A stretch of DNA of 64,000 bases from Microbacterium sp. Root61 (GCF_001427525.1 NZ_LMGU01000001.1:1025788-1089787), one strand, 5' to 3'; numbered from the stretch's first letter, positions 26,609 through 35,956 are shown. Notes: generated by a model from the letters alone, not told the origin. Made by a program: numbers and translations.

Positions 26609-27220
26609 TCACACGGCCAGGAGCTGTGCACTCAGCGTGTCGGCGAGCCACTCCTCGAAGCGTTTCGGCGACCACCCCGCGTCGATGACCAGTGCTCCGT
26701 AGACGCCCACCGCGGCGAACGCGCGGTAGATCGCCTGCGCGTCCTCGAGCGGTACCGCCAGCTCGGTGTCGACGGAGGCGATCAGCGCATCCATGATGCG
26801 ATTGCGCCCGCGCAGCTTGGAGTGCAGCAGCTCCCGCGTCTCGGCATCCTCGTCCATCGCCGCATCCAGGATGCGGACGACGTCGAACCCCGCCGAGTAC
26901 AGGGTGGTCAGCCATGTGGCCGCACCCCGCAGACGTGCGCGCGGCTCCGGGGCTGCCAGGATCTCGCGGGCGAGGGTGCGCGCACCGGCGCGTTCCAGCC
27001 AGCGCTCGCAGATGACGTTGAGGATCTCGCGCTTCGCGCCGAACGCGGCGTACACCGTCCGGGTCCCGACGCCGGCCTGCCGCGCGATGGACTCCATGCT
27101 GGTGACGCTGTAGCCGTCACGCGCGAACCTGAGCTGCGCGGCATCCGCGATGCGCAGCTTCGTCGTCTCGGCCTGCTCCTGACGGTACGACGACTTCGGG
27201 GTCTTGACGTCGTGGTCCAC
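26609..27220 (-). CDS. TetR-family transcriptional regulator
   Basis: A 203-aa repressor-type regulator. The N-terminal helix-turn-helix is visible as FARDGYSVTSMESIARQAGV followed by TRTVYAAFGAKREIL. The C-terminal ligand-binding domain is divergent, so the ligand is unknown. GTG 27220 was chosen because TAGTGT lies 7 nt upstream; GTG 27229 is three codons earlier. It diverges from a SnoaL-like gene across a 83-nt region crowded with CAGTG/CACTG half-sites, so it probably represses both genes. Confidence 0.92.
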   Translation of the reverse strand: MDHDVKTPKSSYRQEQAETTKLRIADAAQLRFARDGYSVTSMESIARQAGVGTRTVYAAFGAKREILNVICERWLERAGARTLAREILAAPEPRARLRGAATWLTTLYSAGFDVVRILDAAMDEDAETRELLHSKLRGRNRIMDALIASVDTELAVPLEDAQAIYRAFAAVGVYGALVIDAGWSPKRFEEWLADTLSAQLLAV

Positions 27221-27227
27221 GGAGATC

Positions 27228-27280
27228 ACACTAGCCAGTGCATTGGGTGCAGTGTCACTGCAGTCAGTGCATTATCACTG
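27228..27280. promoter_or_regulatory. Probable TetR operator region with CAGTG/CACTG half-sites
   Basis: The perfect palindrome TGCAGTG-T-CACTGCA is at 27248-27262. CAGTG-N6-CACTG follows at 27265-27280, and CACT-agcc-AGTG at 27229-27240 overlaps the regulator's -10 box (TAGTGT, 27228-27233, minus strand). The 9-mer CAGTGCATT occurs twice. Confidence 0.65.
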
Positions 27281-27303
27281 TCGAACGTGAATCAGGAGCT
27301 GCC

Positions 27304-27747
27304 ATGAAGACTGAACGAGTCGCCACCGACGCGCTGCGCGTGCTCGAGCGCATGCTGCACGAAGGGTTCGCCACCGGGAACCAGGACATCGTCGACGAGC
27401 TGTGCTCCCCCGATCTGATCGAGCATCAGTTCGGCCTCTCCGGCACGGGTCCGGACGCCATCGCGAAGGTGAAGCGCGGCATCGGCGATGTCCACCGCGG
27501 CTTTCCCGACCTCCGGTTCACCATCGGCGATTGGGCCGAGAACGACGACATCGTGTGGGTCCGCGCCGAAGGCGAAGGCACCAACACCGGTCCGTTCTTC
27601 GGTCCCCCCACCGGCAACGCCGTGCACTTCACCGTCATCGACATCGCCCGTGTGCGGGACGGGCGCATCGTCGAGCACTGGGGCGTGCCGGATCGCTTCG
27701 CGATCCTGATGCGCCTGGGGCGGATGCCGCAACCTGCCGCCGAGTGA
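27304..27747 (+). CDS. SnoaL-like / ester cyclase family protein
   Basis: A 147-aa NTF2-fold protein resembling polyketide cyclase SnoaL. Features include EHQFGLSG, DVHRGFPDLRFTIGDW, FTVIDIARVRDGRIVEHWGVPD and the tail RLGRMP. Most such proteins are small-molecule cyclases, isomerases or hydrolases of unknown substrate. ATG 27304 has AGGAG at 27294-27298. It is divergent from, and probably controlled by, the TetR gene. Its stop codon is 2 nt from the 3' end of a convergent tRNA gene. Confidence 0.87.
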   Translation: MKTERVATDALRVLERMLHEGFATGNQDIVDELCSPDLIEHQFGLSGTGPDAIAKVKRGIGDVHRGFPDLRFTIGDWAENDDIVWVRAEGEGTNTGPFFGPPTGNAVHFTVIDIARVRDGRIVEHWGVPDRFAILMRLGRMPQPAAE

Positions 27748-27749
27748 TG

Positions 27750-27823
27750 TACCCCCGCCGGGGTTCGAACCCGGACTGAAGCGATTTTAAGTCGCCTGCC
27801 TCTGCCGGTTGGGCTACGGGGGC
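27750..27823 (-). tRNA. tRNA-Leu(UAA)-like, short variable loop
   Basis: Cloverleaf read on the minus strand, 74 nt. The acceptor stem is GCCCCCG/CGGGGGT with a terminal G-T pair. The D-arm is GCC-N11-GGC with GGCAGA, as in leucine tRNAs. The anticodon stem GGCGA/TCGCT encloses CTTAAAA, giving anticodon UAA. The variable loop has only 5 nt (TCAGT). The T-arm is CCGGG-TTCGAAC-CCCGG and the discriminator is A. CCA is not encoded. The anticodon and D-arm say leucine, but bacterial leucine tRNAs normally have a long variable arm. Confidence 0.85.
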
Positions 27824-27907
27824 GAGCGCCAGCGCATGCGGGGCTCGTCGCCCCACGATACCGGGCATCGATCACCGCTCCGCGGCGAACGACCGGGAAA
27901 TGAGAAC

Positions 27908-27937
27908 GAGCGGAGACGGCCGAAGCCGTCTCCGCTC
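27908..27937 (-). terminator. Intrinsic terminator of ndh
   Basis: A 13-bp perfect stem, GAGCGGAGACGGC / GCCGTCTCCGCTC. On the minus-strand RNA the loop is a stable UUCG tetraloop and the hairpin is followed by a T-rich tail (GTTCTCATTT). Confidence 0.85.
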
Positions 27938-27951
27938 GAGAGTCACTCAGA

Positions 27952-29373
27952 TCAGCGTGCGGCTGCCGTCTTCTCGACGACGGGCTCGGCGGCCTTGGCC
28001 ACCGGTGCTGCCGCCTCGACGGGCTGCGGCGGACGCGGACGTGCGGCGAACTCTTCGAAGACGTAGCGCGGGTTCTGCACGGCCTCGAGATTGACCATGT
28101 CACGGCCGAGCCACAGGTTGTTCCACCAGCCCCACAGCACGCGCCACTTGCGCTCCCACGACGGCATCGCCAGGCCGTGGTAGCCGCGGTGCGCGAGCCA
28201 GGCGATGAAGCCCTTCAGCGCCAGTCCACCGGACTGGAAGACACCGTTGTAGAGGCCGAGGCCTGCGACGGCACCCATGTTCTTGTGGAAGTACTCGCGC
28301 GGCACCTCGCCCTGCATGACGGCGATGATGTTCTTCGACAGCAGCTTGGCCTGACGGACGGCGTGCTGGGCGTTGGGCACGCAGTAGCCGCCGACGCCTC
28401 CACCGGTCAGGTCGGGCACGGCCGCGACGTCACCGGCGGCCCAGGCGCCTTCGACGACCTCGTCCGCGGTGCCGACACGGAGGTCGGCGCGGGTGCGGAT
28501 GCGGCCGCGCTCCTCGACGGGAAGGTCGCCGCCGCGCACCACGGTCGGGTTGGCCATGACGCCGGCCGTCCAGATGATGAGGTCGGTCGGGATCGCCTCG
28601 CCGGTGGACAGCTCGACGACGCCGTCGACGGCCCCGGTGACCTGCGTGTCCAGGTGCACGGATGCTCCGCGCTTGGCGAGATCCTTCAGCACCCACTCGC
28701 TCGTCTTCAGCGACACCTCGGGCATGATGCGGCCCATCGCCTCGATGAGGTGGAAGTGCGTGTCGTCGAACGTGATCTGCGGGTAGTTCTTCACCAGCGA
28801 CGAGGCCAGCGAGCGCAGCTCGGCGAACACCTCGATGCCGGCGAAGCCGCCACCGACGACGACGACGGTCAGCAGGCGGTCGCGTGCCGGTCCCGGAGGA
28901 ATGGTCGATGCGCGGTCGAAGTTCGACATCAGGCGGTCACGGATCGCGACGGCCTCTTCGATGGTCTTGAGCCCGATCGCGTTGTCGGCGATGCCCGGGA
29001 TCGGGAAGGTGCGCGAGACGGCGCCGGCGGTCACGACGATCTGGTCGTACTCCTGCTCCCACGGCTCGCCCTCGTTCGGGGTGATCGTGGCGACCTTGTG
29101 CGCGTGGTCGATCTTGGTGACCTTCGCGGCCAGGACCGTCGTGCGCTTCAGGTGACGGCGCAGCGCGACCACGGAGTGACGCGCCTCGATCGAGCCGGCC
29201 GCGACCTCGGGGAGGAAGGGCTGATACGTCATGTACGGCAGCGGGTCCACGACGGTGACTTCGGCCGCGCCCTTGCGAAGCTGCTTCTCGAGCTTCCAGG
29301 CGGTGTAGAACCCGGCATACCCACCACCGACGATGAGGATCTTGGGCACAGCATTAGTGACGGTGGTGGTCAC
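27952..29373 (-). CDS. ndh: Type II NADH dehydrogenase
   Basis: Non-proton-pumping NADH:quinone oxidoreductase at the inner face of the membrane, 473 aa. Two Rossmann motifs are present: KILIVGGGYAGFYTAWKLE for FAD and VVVVGGGFAGIEVFAEL for NADH. AGDVAAVPD and GGYCVPNAQHAVRQAK are further family motifs, and a hydrophobic C-terminal region serves for membrane attachment. A Pro/Ala-rich tail of about 35 residues is an extension. GTG 29373 overlaps the S8 protease stop (GTGA), with AAGGAG 11 nt upstream. A terminator follows. Confidence 0.95.
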   Translation of the reverse strand: MTTTVTNAVPKILIVGGGYAGFYTAWKLEKQLRKGAAEVTVVDPLPYMTYQPFLPEVAAGSIEARHSVVALRRHLKRTTVLAAKVTKIDHAHKVATITPNEGEPWEQEYDQIVVTAGAVSRTFPIPGIADNAIGLKTIEEAVAIRDRLMSNFDRASTIPPGPARDRLLTVVVVGGGFAGIEVFAELRSLASSLVKNYPQITFDDTHFHLIEAMGRIMPEVSLKTSEWVLKDLAKRGASVHLDTQVTGAVDGVVELSTGEAIPTDLIIWTAGVMANPTVVRGGDLPVEERGRIRTRADLRVGTADEVVEGAWAAGDVAAVPDLTGGGVGGYCVPNAQHAVRQAKLLSKNIIAVMQGEVPREYFHKNMGAVAGLGLYNGVFQSGGLALKGFIAWLAHRGYHGLAMPSWERKWRVLWGWWNNLWLGRDMVNLEAVQNPRYVFEEFAARPRPPQPVEAAAPVAKAAEPVVEKTAAAR

Positions 29374-30683
29374 GATGGGGAGGTCTCCTTGCGGATCAAC
29401 GGCTCGGCGCGAGACGTGCGCGCCGATCGGATGCGTCGGACAGCTGCGGTGACGCCGAGCGCCACCAGTATAGCGCTGAGGGTGAGTGCAATGAGCGGCA
29501 GGCTCCCGTAGAGCAGGGTGTCGGTCGACGGAAGCAGGGGGGATGTCGCACGTGTGACGGAATCGGCGCGCGGCAACGGCGGGATCGTGACCGGCGGACG
29601 GGTGGTCTCGGGCGCCGGCTCCACGGCTGCCCGGCGATACAGCCGGATCCAGTCCTTGAGGCTGCCCATCGGGTTGGTGGCGACGGTGGGGAGATCCGCG
29701 GTCACGGCGGCCGCCGCATCCACCAATCCGTACCCGTAGAGAGGATCGGGGACGGTCTTCGCGCCGGCGGCGGGTCGCGCGGTGCGGATGATGTGGTTGA
29801 TGACGTTGTTCGCGTCCATGTCCGGATGTGCGGATCGCACGAGTGCGGCGATGCCCGCCACGATGGGGGCCGCACCGCTGGTGCCGTCCCACTGCACGAG
29901 CCGCCCGTCCGCCGAGACTCCGAGCAGGTCCTCGCTGGGGGCGGCGACGCCGATCGTGATGCCCTGCGTCGAGGCCTCGACGCTGGCCTTGCCCTGGGGG
30001 TCCACTCCGGCGACGGTCAGGACGCCGGGGATCGTCGCCGGCGCTCCGACCCTCGTGGTGCCGCTCCCGCGGTTGCCCGCGGCTACGACCACGACGACGT
30101 CGTGCTCGTAGGCGTACAGGAATGCGCTGTCCCAGCTCGTGTCCCAGTCCGGCATGTTGGTCGTCAGCGACAGGTTGATCACGTCGGCGCCGTGGTCGAC
30201 GGCCCAGCGCATGGCGTCGGCGATCTGCTCCGCGAACGGAACCTTCGCCGAGGTGCCGAAGCCGACCGAGATCGAGAGCAGCTCGGCCTCCGGCGCGACG
30301 CCGATCATGCCGGTGCCCGGTCCCGTGCCCCGGGATCCGGCGAGCGATCCGACCCAGCTGCCGTGGTTCGCGTCCACCGCACCGACCGGGGTGCGGCCGT
30401 CGGGCGTGCCGGAGCCCGACACGTCCGTTCCACCGACGACGGCACCGTTGAACTCGACCGGCCCCTTGCCGATGCCCGTGTCGATCACCGCGATGCGCAC
30501 GCCGGCGCCCTTGCTGGTCTTCCAGGCGTCACGGATGCCGTAGTCGTCCAGCCAGTACTGGGCGGCGCGGACCGGATCCGCACCGGGTGCGGGCGGCGTC
30601 GGCGTGGTCGCACCGGTCAGCAGCGTCGAGGCCAGCGCGCCCACGAGCACGGCACCGACTCCGGCGACCCACCGCCGGCTCAC
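29370..30683 (-). CDS. S8 serine protease (mycosin-like, membrane-anchored)
   Basis: A 437-aa secreted subtilisin. It has an N-terminal signal segment (about residues 1-26). The catalytic triad is D68 (AVIDTG), H107 (NHGSWVGS, with HGS rather than the usual HGT) and S269 (DGTSGAAP), plus oxyanion N204 (AAGN). A proline-rich linker and a C-terminal membrane span (SLPLIALTLSAILVALGV) with a basic tail follow, the layout of mycosins. Mycosins normally accompany type VII secretion genes, but none are seen here. GTG 30683 overlaps the DUF501 stop. Confidence 0.92.
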   Translation of the reverse strand: MSRRWVAGVGAVLVGALASTLLTGATTPTPPAPGADPVRAAQYWLDDYGIRDAWKTSKGAGVRIAVIDTGIGKGPVEFNGAVVGGTDVSGSGTPDGRTPVGAVDANHGSWVGSLAGSRGTGPGTGMIGVAPEAELLSISVGFGTSAKVPFAEQIADAMRWAVDHGADVINLSLTTNMPDWDTSWDSAFLYAYEHDVVVVVAAGNRGSGTTRVGAPATIPGVLTVAGVDPQGKASVEASTQGITIGVAAPSEDLLGVSADGRLVQWDGTSGAAPIVAGIAALVRSAHPDMDANNVINHIIRTARPAAGAKTVPDPLYGYGLVDAAAAVTADLPTVATNPMGSLKDWIRLYRRAAVEPAPETTRPPVTIPPLPRADSVTRATSPLLPSTDTLLYGSLPLIALTLSAILVALGVTAAVRRIRSARTSRAEPLIRKETSPS

Positions 30684-31198
30684 CCCGAGGCTCCCGGCTC
30701 TGCGCAGACGCACCGCATCGGGGACCAGGTGGACCGCTCCAGGGCGAGATCGCCGATGGGGTTGACGCCGGGCCCCGCGGCCAGTGCGTGCCCTGCGAGC
30801 GCGTGCAGGCACTTGACCCGGGTGGGCATGCCGCCGGCCGAGATCCCCGCGATCTCCGGCACATCGCCGTACGCCTCACGGTCGCGCAGGTAGGCCTCGT
30901 GCGCGCGCTGGTACGCGGCCGCGATCTCTTCGTCGGCGGCAAGCTCATCGGACAGCTCGCGCATCACGTGGTCGGCCTCGAGCACTGACATCGCGATCGT
31001 CGCGGCAGGATGCGTGAGGTAGTAGAACGTCGGGAACGGCGTGCCGTCGGGCAGCCGCGGCGCGGTCGCCACGACTGTCGGGTTGCCGCAGACGCAGCGC
31101 GCCGCGACCCCCAGCACACCTCGCGCGGGGCGTCCGAGCTGCGTCTGCAGCACGGCCAGATCGGCGGCGGTCACGGGAGGATATGGCGGGGTCGTCAC
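30680..31198 (-). CDS. DUF501 family protein
   Basis: A 172-aa cytoplasmic protein with the family's conserved features: LGRPARGVLGVAARCVCGNP, PFPTFYYLTHP, VKCLHALAGHALAAGPGVNP and IGD. The cysteines and histidines could bind metal, but no activity is known. The eno-divIC-DUF501 order is widely conserved in actinobacteria, where ppx usually comes next. GTG 31198 lies 6 nt after TACCCT, so it may have its own leaderless promoter inside the operon. Confidence 0.9.
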   Translation of the reverse strand: MTTPPYPPVTAADLAVLQTQLGRPARGVLGVAARCVCGNPTVVATAPRLPDGTPFPTFYYLTHPAATIAMSVLEADHVMRELSDELAADEEIAAAYQRAHEAYLRDREAYGDVPEIAGISAGGMPTRVKCLHALAGHALAAGPGVNPIGDLALERSTWSPMRCVCAEPGASG

Positions 31199-31204
31199 CT
31201 CGCC

Positions 31205-31210
31205 AGGGTA
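31205..31210 (-). promoter_or_regulatory. -10 element of the DUF501 gene (leaderless type)
   Basis: TACCCT on the minus strand, 6 nt before GTG 31198. Confidence 0.5.
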
Positions 31211-31250
31211 CCGGGAGCGGCTGGGACGCCGCTGGACCGGGCCATCCGCG

Positions 31251-31787
31251 TCACGGAGTCGGCGGCGGGGTCGCCGGCGGATCGGGGACACCGATCGTCG
31301 GCGCGGTGACGGTCTGCGCAAGCCCCGCCTCGGTGAGCGTGCGCACGAATTGGCGCATCCAATCGGTGCGGGTCTGCTCGACGGTGTCGCTGACCTCACC
31401 CGGCTCGTGCGGCTCCTGCGCCGCCGTCAGGTCGTTGTCGACCAGGTAGACCACTTCGCCCGGCTTGACGTAGTAGAGGCGCTCACGCGCCTGCGTGGTG
31501 ATGTAGGCGGGGTCCTTCCAGCGCTCGCGCTGGGCCTCGAGGGCGTCGACCTCGTCCTGGCTGACCTCGACCGCCTGCCGGAGTGCCGCGATCTGCTGGC
31601 GCTGATCGACGTACAGCCCGACCGTCGGGACCAGGACGAAGGCGGCCAGCACGACGAGCCCCATCATGATCACCATGAAGCCGGACAGACGGAGGCCGCC
31701 GAGCCAGGCGCGCACGTCCACACTGCGGCGCCCGCCGTCGGCGCCCTGTCGGCGCGGACGAGGAGAGGGAGCCGTCTGTCGTGCCAC
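31251..31787 (-). CDS. FtsB/DivIC family septum formation initiator
   Basis: A 178-aa bitopic division protein expected to act with FtsL and FtsQ. A basic cytoplasmic N-terminus (about 1-35) is followed by one membrane span (FMVIMMGLVVLAAFVLVPTV), a leucine/glutamine-rich coiled coil (RQQIAALRQAVEVSQDEV) and the conserved patch AYITTQARERLYYVKPGE. The C-terminal tail is proline-rich. It is located directly downstream of eno, the standard actinobacterial position. Confidence 0.92.
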   Translation of the reverse strand: MARQTAPSPRPRRQGADGGRRSVDVRAWLGGLRLSGFMVIMMGLVVLAAFVLVPTVGLYVDQRQQIAALRQAVEVSQDEVDALEAQRERWKDPAYITTQARERLYYVKPGEVVYLVDNDLTAAQEPHEPGEVSDTVEQTRTDWMRQFVRTLTEAGLAQTVTAPTIGVPDPPATPPPTP

Positions 31788-31832
31788 GGCTCCCCCTCGT
31801 TCGTTCTACGTCACGGCTGCGCCGGACGGTCC

Positions 31833-33170
<1,338 letters not shown>

Positions 33171-33210
33171 TCAGTCTATCGACGCGGATGCCGCCGGTGA
33201 GAGTCGATCG

Positions 33211-33951
33211 TCACGCGGCGCGGTGCGGACCGGGCTCGGACGTGCCGTCGCCGGTGGCGGCCGCATCCGTCACCACGGCGATCGCGATGCCGTCCCAGCC
33301 TTTGAGATCCAGGGTCTGCAACGCCGTCGCGTCGAAGCGCGGATCCCGCGCGAGCATCTCGAGCCCGCGCTGGGTGCCGATGACGTTCGACTCGACTGTC
33401 GCCGGGTTGGCGACCTCTCCCCCGCGCCCGATGTTGTCGACCACGACCACGGTGCCGGGATGCCCGAGGCGCGCGGCCCAGTCGAGGTAGATCGTGTTGG
33501 ACTCCTTGTCGGCGTCGATGAAGACCAGGTCGAACGGCGCCGTGTCGCCGCTGCGGATCGGTCCCTCGAGCGTCGGCAGCACGTCGGCGGCCCGCCCGAC
33601 CACGATCTCGACCTTGTCGCCGACACCCGCGCGATCGAGGTTGGCCCGGGCGATCGCCGCATTCGCCGGCTCCGCTTCGATCGTCACGACCCGGCCGTCG
33701 GAGGGGATCCCGCGTGCCATCCAGATCGTCGAGTAGGCGCCGAGCGTGCCGATCTCGAGCACGCGACGGGCGCCGCTGATGCGCGCCAGCAGGTGCAGGA
33801 GCTTGCCCGAGACGGGCGACACCTCGATCGCGGGAAGCCCGGCGGCGTTCTGCTCGGCGACCGCGGACTCGAGCCCGGAATCGTGACCGACGAGGGTCTC
33901 GGAGAGGTACGCATCGACGCGTCGCCACGCGTCCGGAGTGGGTGTGGGCAC
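33211..33951 (-). CDS. O-methyltransferase family 3 (SAM-dependent)
   Basis: A 246-aa class I methyltransferase of the caffeoyl-CoA/catechol O-methyltransferase type. The SAM-binding motif is VLEIGTLGAYSTIWMARGIP, with acidic residue E in TIEAEPANAAIA. The metal-binding aspartates are in FDLVFIDADKESN and VVVDNIGRGG. The substrate is unknown. GTG 33951 was chosen as the nearest start to the conserved N-terminus; the frame is open further upstream but overlaps the DUF1648 gene on the same strand. Confidence 0.88.
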   Translation of the reverse strand: MPTPTPDAWRRVDAYLSETLVGHDSGLESAVAEQNAAGLPAIEVSPVSGKLLHLLARISGARRVLEIGTLGAYSTIWMARGIPSDGRVVTIEAEPANAAIARANLDRAGVGDKVEIVVGRAADVLPTLEGPIRSGDTAPFDLVFIDADKESNTIYLDWAARLGHPGTVVVVDNIGRGGEVANPATVESNVIGTQRGLEMLARDPRFDATALQTLDLKGWDGIAIAVVTDAAATGDGTSEPGPHRAA

Positions 33952-34010
33952 GCGCCCACTCTCACCCGCCGACGCGAGCGCGTCAAGGGCGAGGTGGGCG
34001 CGAACCCCCG

Positions 34011-35012
34011 TCAGCTGCGGACGCGGTCGGCGAGGGCCGCGAGCAGGCCGGCCCCGGTCTCGGCGTCCTCCACCGTCACGACGAACACTTTGCCGTCGGC
34101 ACGCTCCACCTGGATCGCCGCGCCCTTGCGCAGCACGACGCCGAAGCGTCCGCCGGCGCCGAATCGGATGCCGTATCCCCCGAACTCGGCCAGGGGCGAG
34201 AGCTCCACGGAGGAGACGGACACGACGTCGGTCAGCGGGATCTGCCAGCGCGGGATGCCGAGGATGCTGCGGACCGTCAGACCCTGCGCGTCGACCCGCA
34301 CATGGAACACGGTGGTGGTGGCTGCCAGCACGAGCACCAGGAGCACCACGATCCCGAGCACCCACACCGATCCGGATCCGGTGAAGCCGATGCCGATGGC
34401 GGTGGCCACGAGCAGGATCAGGACGCCGGCGATCAGCACGGCCGCGCCCCGGGACAGGGTCGCGGTCCGCAGCCAGACGGCGCTCTGCCCGGCGTCCAGC
34501 TCGATCGGGCGGATCCGGTCGGCGGCGAGCGTGCGCATCTCCTCGCGCGGCGAGACGAGCCAGCCGACGAACCCGAGCGCGAGCCCGACGACGGCCCCCA
34601 CGATCAGCCCGGGCAGCACGTTCGGCGCGGTCGCGGCATCCGTCAGTCCCCGCTGGATCGCGACCGACCAGGTCAGCGCGATCGACAGGAACGCAGCGAA
34701 CCCCAGCGCGAATGCACCGATGAAGCGGAAGTACGGGCCGCGATCGCCGCGCCGCATGACCGCGAGTGCCGGCAGGGCGATCAGCGCCACGATCAGGATG
34801 CCGAGCACGCCGGTCAGCAGCGGGTACATCCACGCCGGACCGAATCCGTCGACCTGGCCGACGCCGTTCCAATGCGTCGCCGCGGGATCGGGCAGCTCCG
34901 GCAGCCAGAGCAGCTGGAGGGTGACGCCGACGGCCAGCACGACGATCGGGACGATCAGCCCCACCCAGATGAAGCGCGAGATGGCGGCGGCGTGGCCGCG
35001 GTCGATGGTCAT
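34011..35012 (-). CDS. DUF1648 domain membrane protein
   Basis: A 333-aa protein with about six membrane spans. The DUF1648 motif is in the first third (LPDPAATHWNGVGQVDGFG). The C-terminal 120 residues form a bacterial-PH-like domain (TTVFHVRVDAQGLTVRSILG to VFVVTVEDAE). DUF1648 proteins include SdpI-type immunity proteins, but the relation is distant. It is coupled by a 4-nt overlap to an upstream GntR regulator, a typical YtrA-type arrangement, so it is probably repressed by it. Confidence 0.85.
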   Translation of the reverse strand: MTIDRGHAAAISRFIWVGLIVPIVVLAVGVTLQLLWLPELPDPAATHWNGVGQVDGFGPAWMYPLLTGVLGILIVALIALPALAVMRRGDRGPYFRFIGAFALGFAAFLSIALTWSVAIQRGLTDAATAPNVLPGLIVGAVVGLALGFVGWLVSPREEMRTLAADRIRPIELDAGQSAVWLRTATLSRGAAVLIAGVLILLVATAIGIGFTGSGSVWVLGIVVLLVLVLAATTTVFHVRVDAQGLTVRSILGIPRWQIPLTDVVSVSSVELSPLAEFGGYGIRFGAGGRFGVVLRKGAAIQVERADGKVFVVTVEDAETGAGLLAALADRVRS

Positions 35013-35359
35013 ACGGAGGTCTCCTTCACGAGAGAGGCGAGGGCGTCGGTGGTGACGCCGAGGTGGTGTGCCCGCACCACGAGGGCGCGGATGTCATCGG
35101 CCAGCTGTGCGAGCGGCGCGGCCGCCGCGGTGAGCACCGCGCCCCGGCCGCGACGCATGTCGACCAGGCCCTGGTCGCGCAGCTCCTGATAGGCGCGCAG
35201 CACCGTGTGCAGGTTGATGCCGAGGGATGCCGCGACATCGCGCGCCGCCGGGAGACGGTCGCCGGGGCGCAGGCGCCCGGCCGCGGCATCCGCCCGCACG
35301 GACGCGGCGATCTGCGCGAACAGCGGCACATCGCTGGTGGGATCGATCTTGACGAGCAT
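35009..35359 (-). CDS. GntR-family regulator, YtrA subfamily
   Basis: A 116-aa regulator. The N-terminal winged helix is LFAQIAASVRADAAAGRL, LPAARDVAASLGINLHTVLR and LVDMRRGRGAVLT. The very short C-terminal dimerisation tail is typical of the YtrA subfamily. ATG 35359 lies 6 nt after TAGAAT, and this -10 box forms one arm of an inverted repeat, so autorepression is likely. It overlaps the DUF1648 gene by 4 nt. Confidence 0.93.
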   Translation of the reverse strand: MLVKIDPTSDVPLFAQIAASVRADAAAGRLRPGDRLPAARDVAASLGINLHTVLRAYQELRDQGLVDMRRGRGAVLTAAAAPLAQLADDIRALVVRAHHLGVTTDALASLVKETSV

Positions 35360-35365
35360 GGTTTG

Positions 35366-35383
35366 ATTCTATAACAACTAGAA
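35366..35383 (-). promoter_or_regulatory. GntR promoter with overlapping inverted-repeat operator
   Basis: TTCTA-N7-TAGAA (35367-35383) overlaps the minus-strand -10 TAGAAT (35366-35371). It is an A/T-rich island in high-GC sequence, directly upstream of the regulator's own start codon. Confidence 0.6.
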
Positions 35384-35473
35384 CACTCTGCTCGGCCCGG
35401 CGACCGCCGTCCCTTGTCGAGATCACACAACCGATTACCGGTCACCACCGGAGGATCCGACACACTGCTGAGC

Positions 35474-35944
35474 ATGCGAATCACTCCCCGCCGCCTCGCC
35501 TGGGGCATGAGCCTGTGGGCACCGAATCTCTGGAGCGGCATCCGCGTGAAGCGCTTCACGGAGGACTGGACCACCGCGACGGTCGAGCTGCACGTGAACC
35601 TCATCACCCGCAACTTCGTCAAGACCGCGTTCGGCGGATCGATGTCGGCGATGACCGATCCGTACTTCTTCATGCTCGTGATGCACCAGCTCGGCCGCGA
35701 CTACGTGGTGTGGGATACCCGCGGCGAGATCGAGTTCGTCAAGCCAGGACGCGGTGTGCTGACCGCCCACTTCTCGGTGCCCTCGGCGAAGGCGCAGGAG
35801 CTGCGCGAGCGCGCCCGCGGTGGCGCGAAAGTGCTCGAGTGGTTCGAGACGGACATCACGGATGCGACAGGGGATGTCGTGGCCCACGTGCGCCGCGAGG
35901 TGTACGTGCGCGAGAAGAAGCGCGTGACGGATGCCGCGGTGTGA
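35474..35944 (+). CDS. DUF4442 hotdog-fold protein
   Basis: A 156-aa protein of the DUF4442 / YiiD C-terminal-like thioesterase superfamily. Conserved features are NFVKTAFGGSMSAMTDPYFF (the hotdog helix) and the following sheet VVWDTRGEIEFVKPGRG. A thioesterase activity is plausible but unproven, and no pathway is indicated by neighbours. ATG 35474 lacks a ribosome site; CACACT lies 7 nt upstream. It diverges from the GntR operon and converges on the AraC-type gene. Confidence 0.85.
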   Translation: MRITPRRLAWGMSLWAPNLWSGIRVKRFTEDWTTATVELHVNLITRNFVKTAFGGSMSAMTDPYFFMLVMHQLGRDYVVWDTRGEIEFVKPGRGVLTAHFSVPSAKAQELRERARGGAKVLEWFETDITDATGDVVAHVRREVYVREKKRVTDAAV

Positions 35945-35956
35945 GGCGCGACGCCG

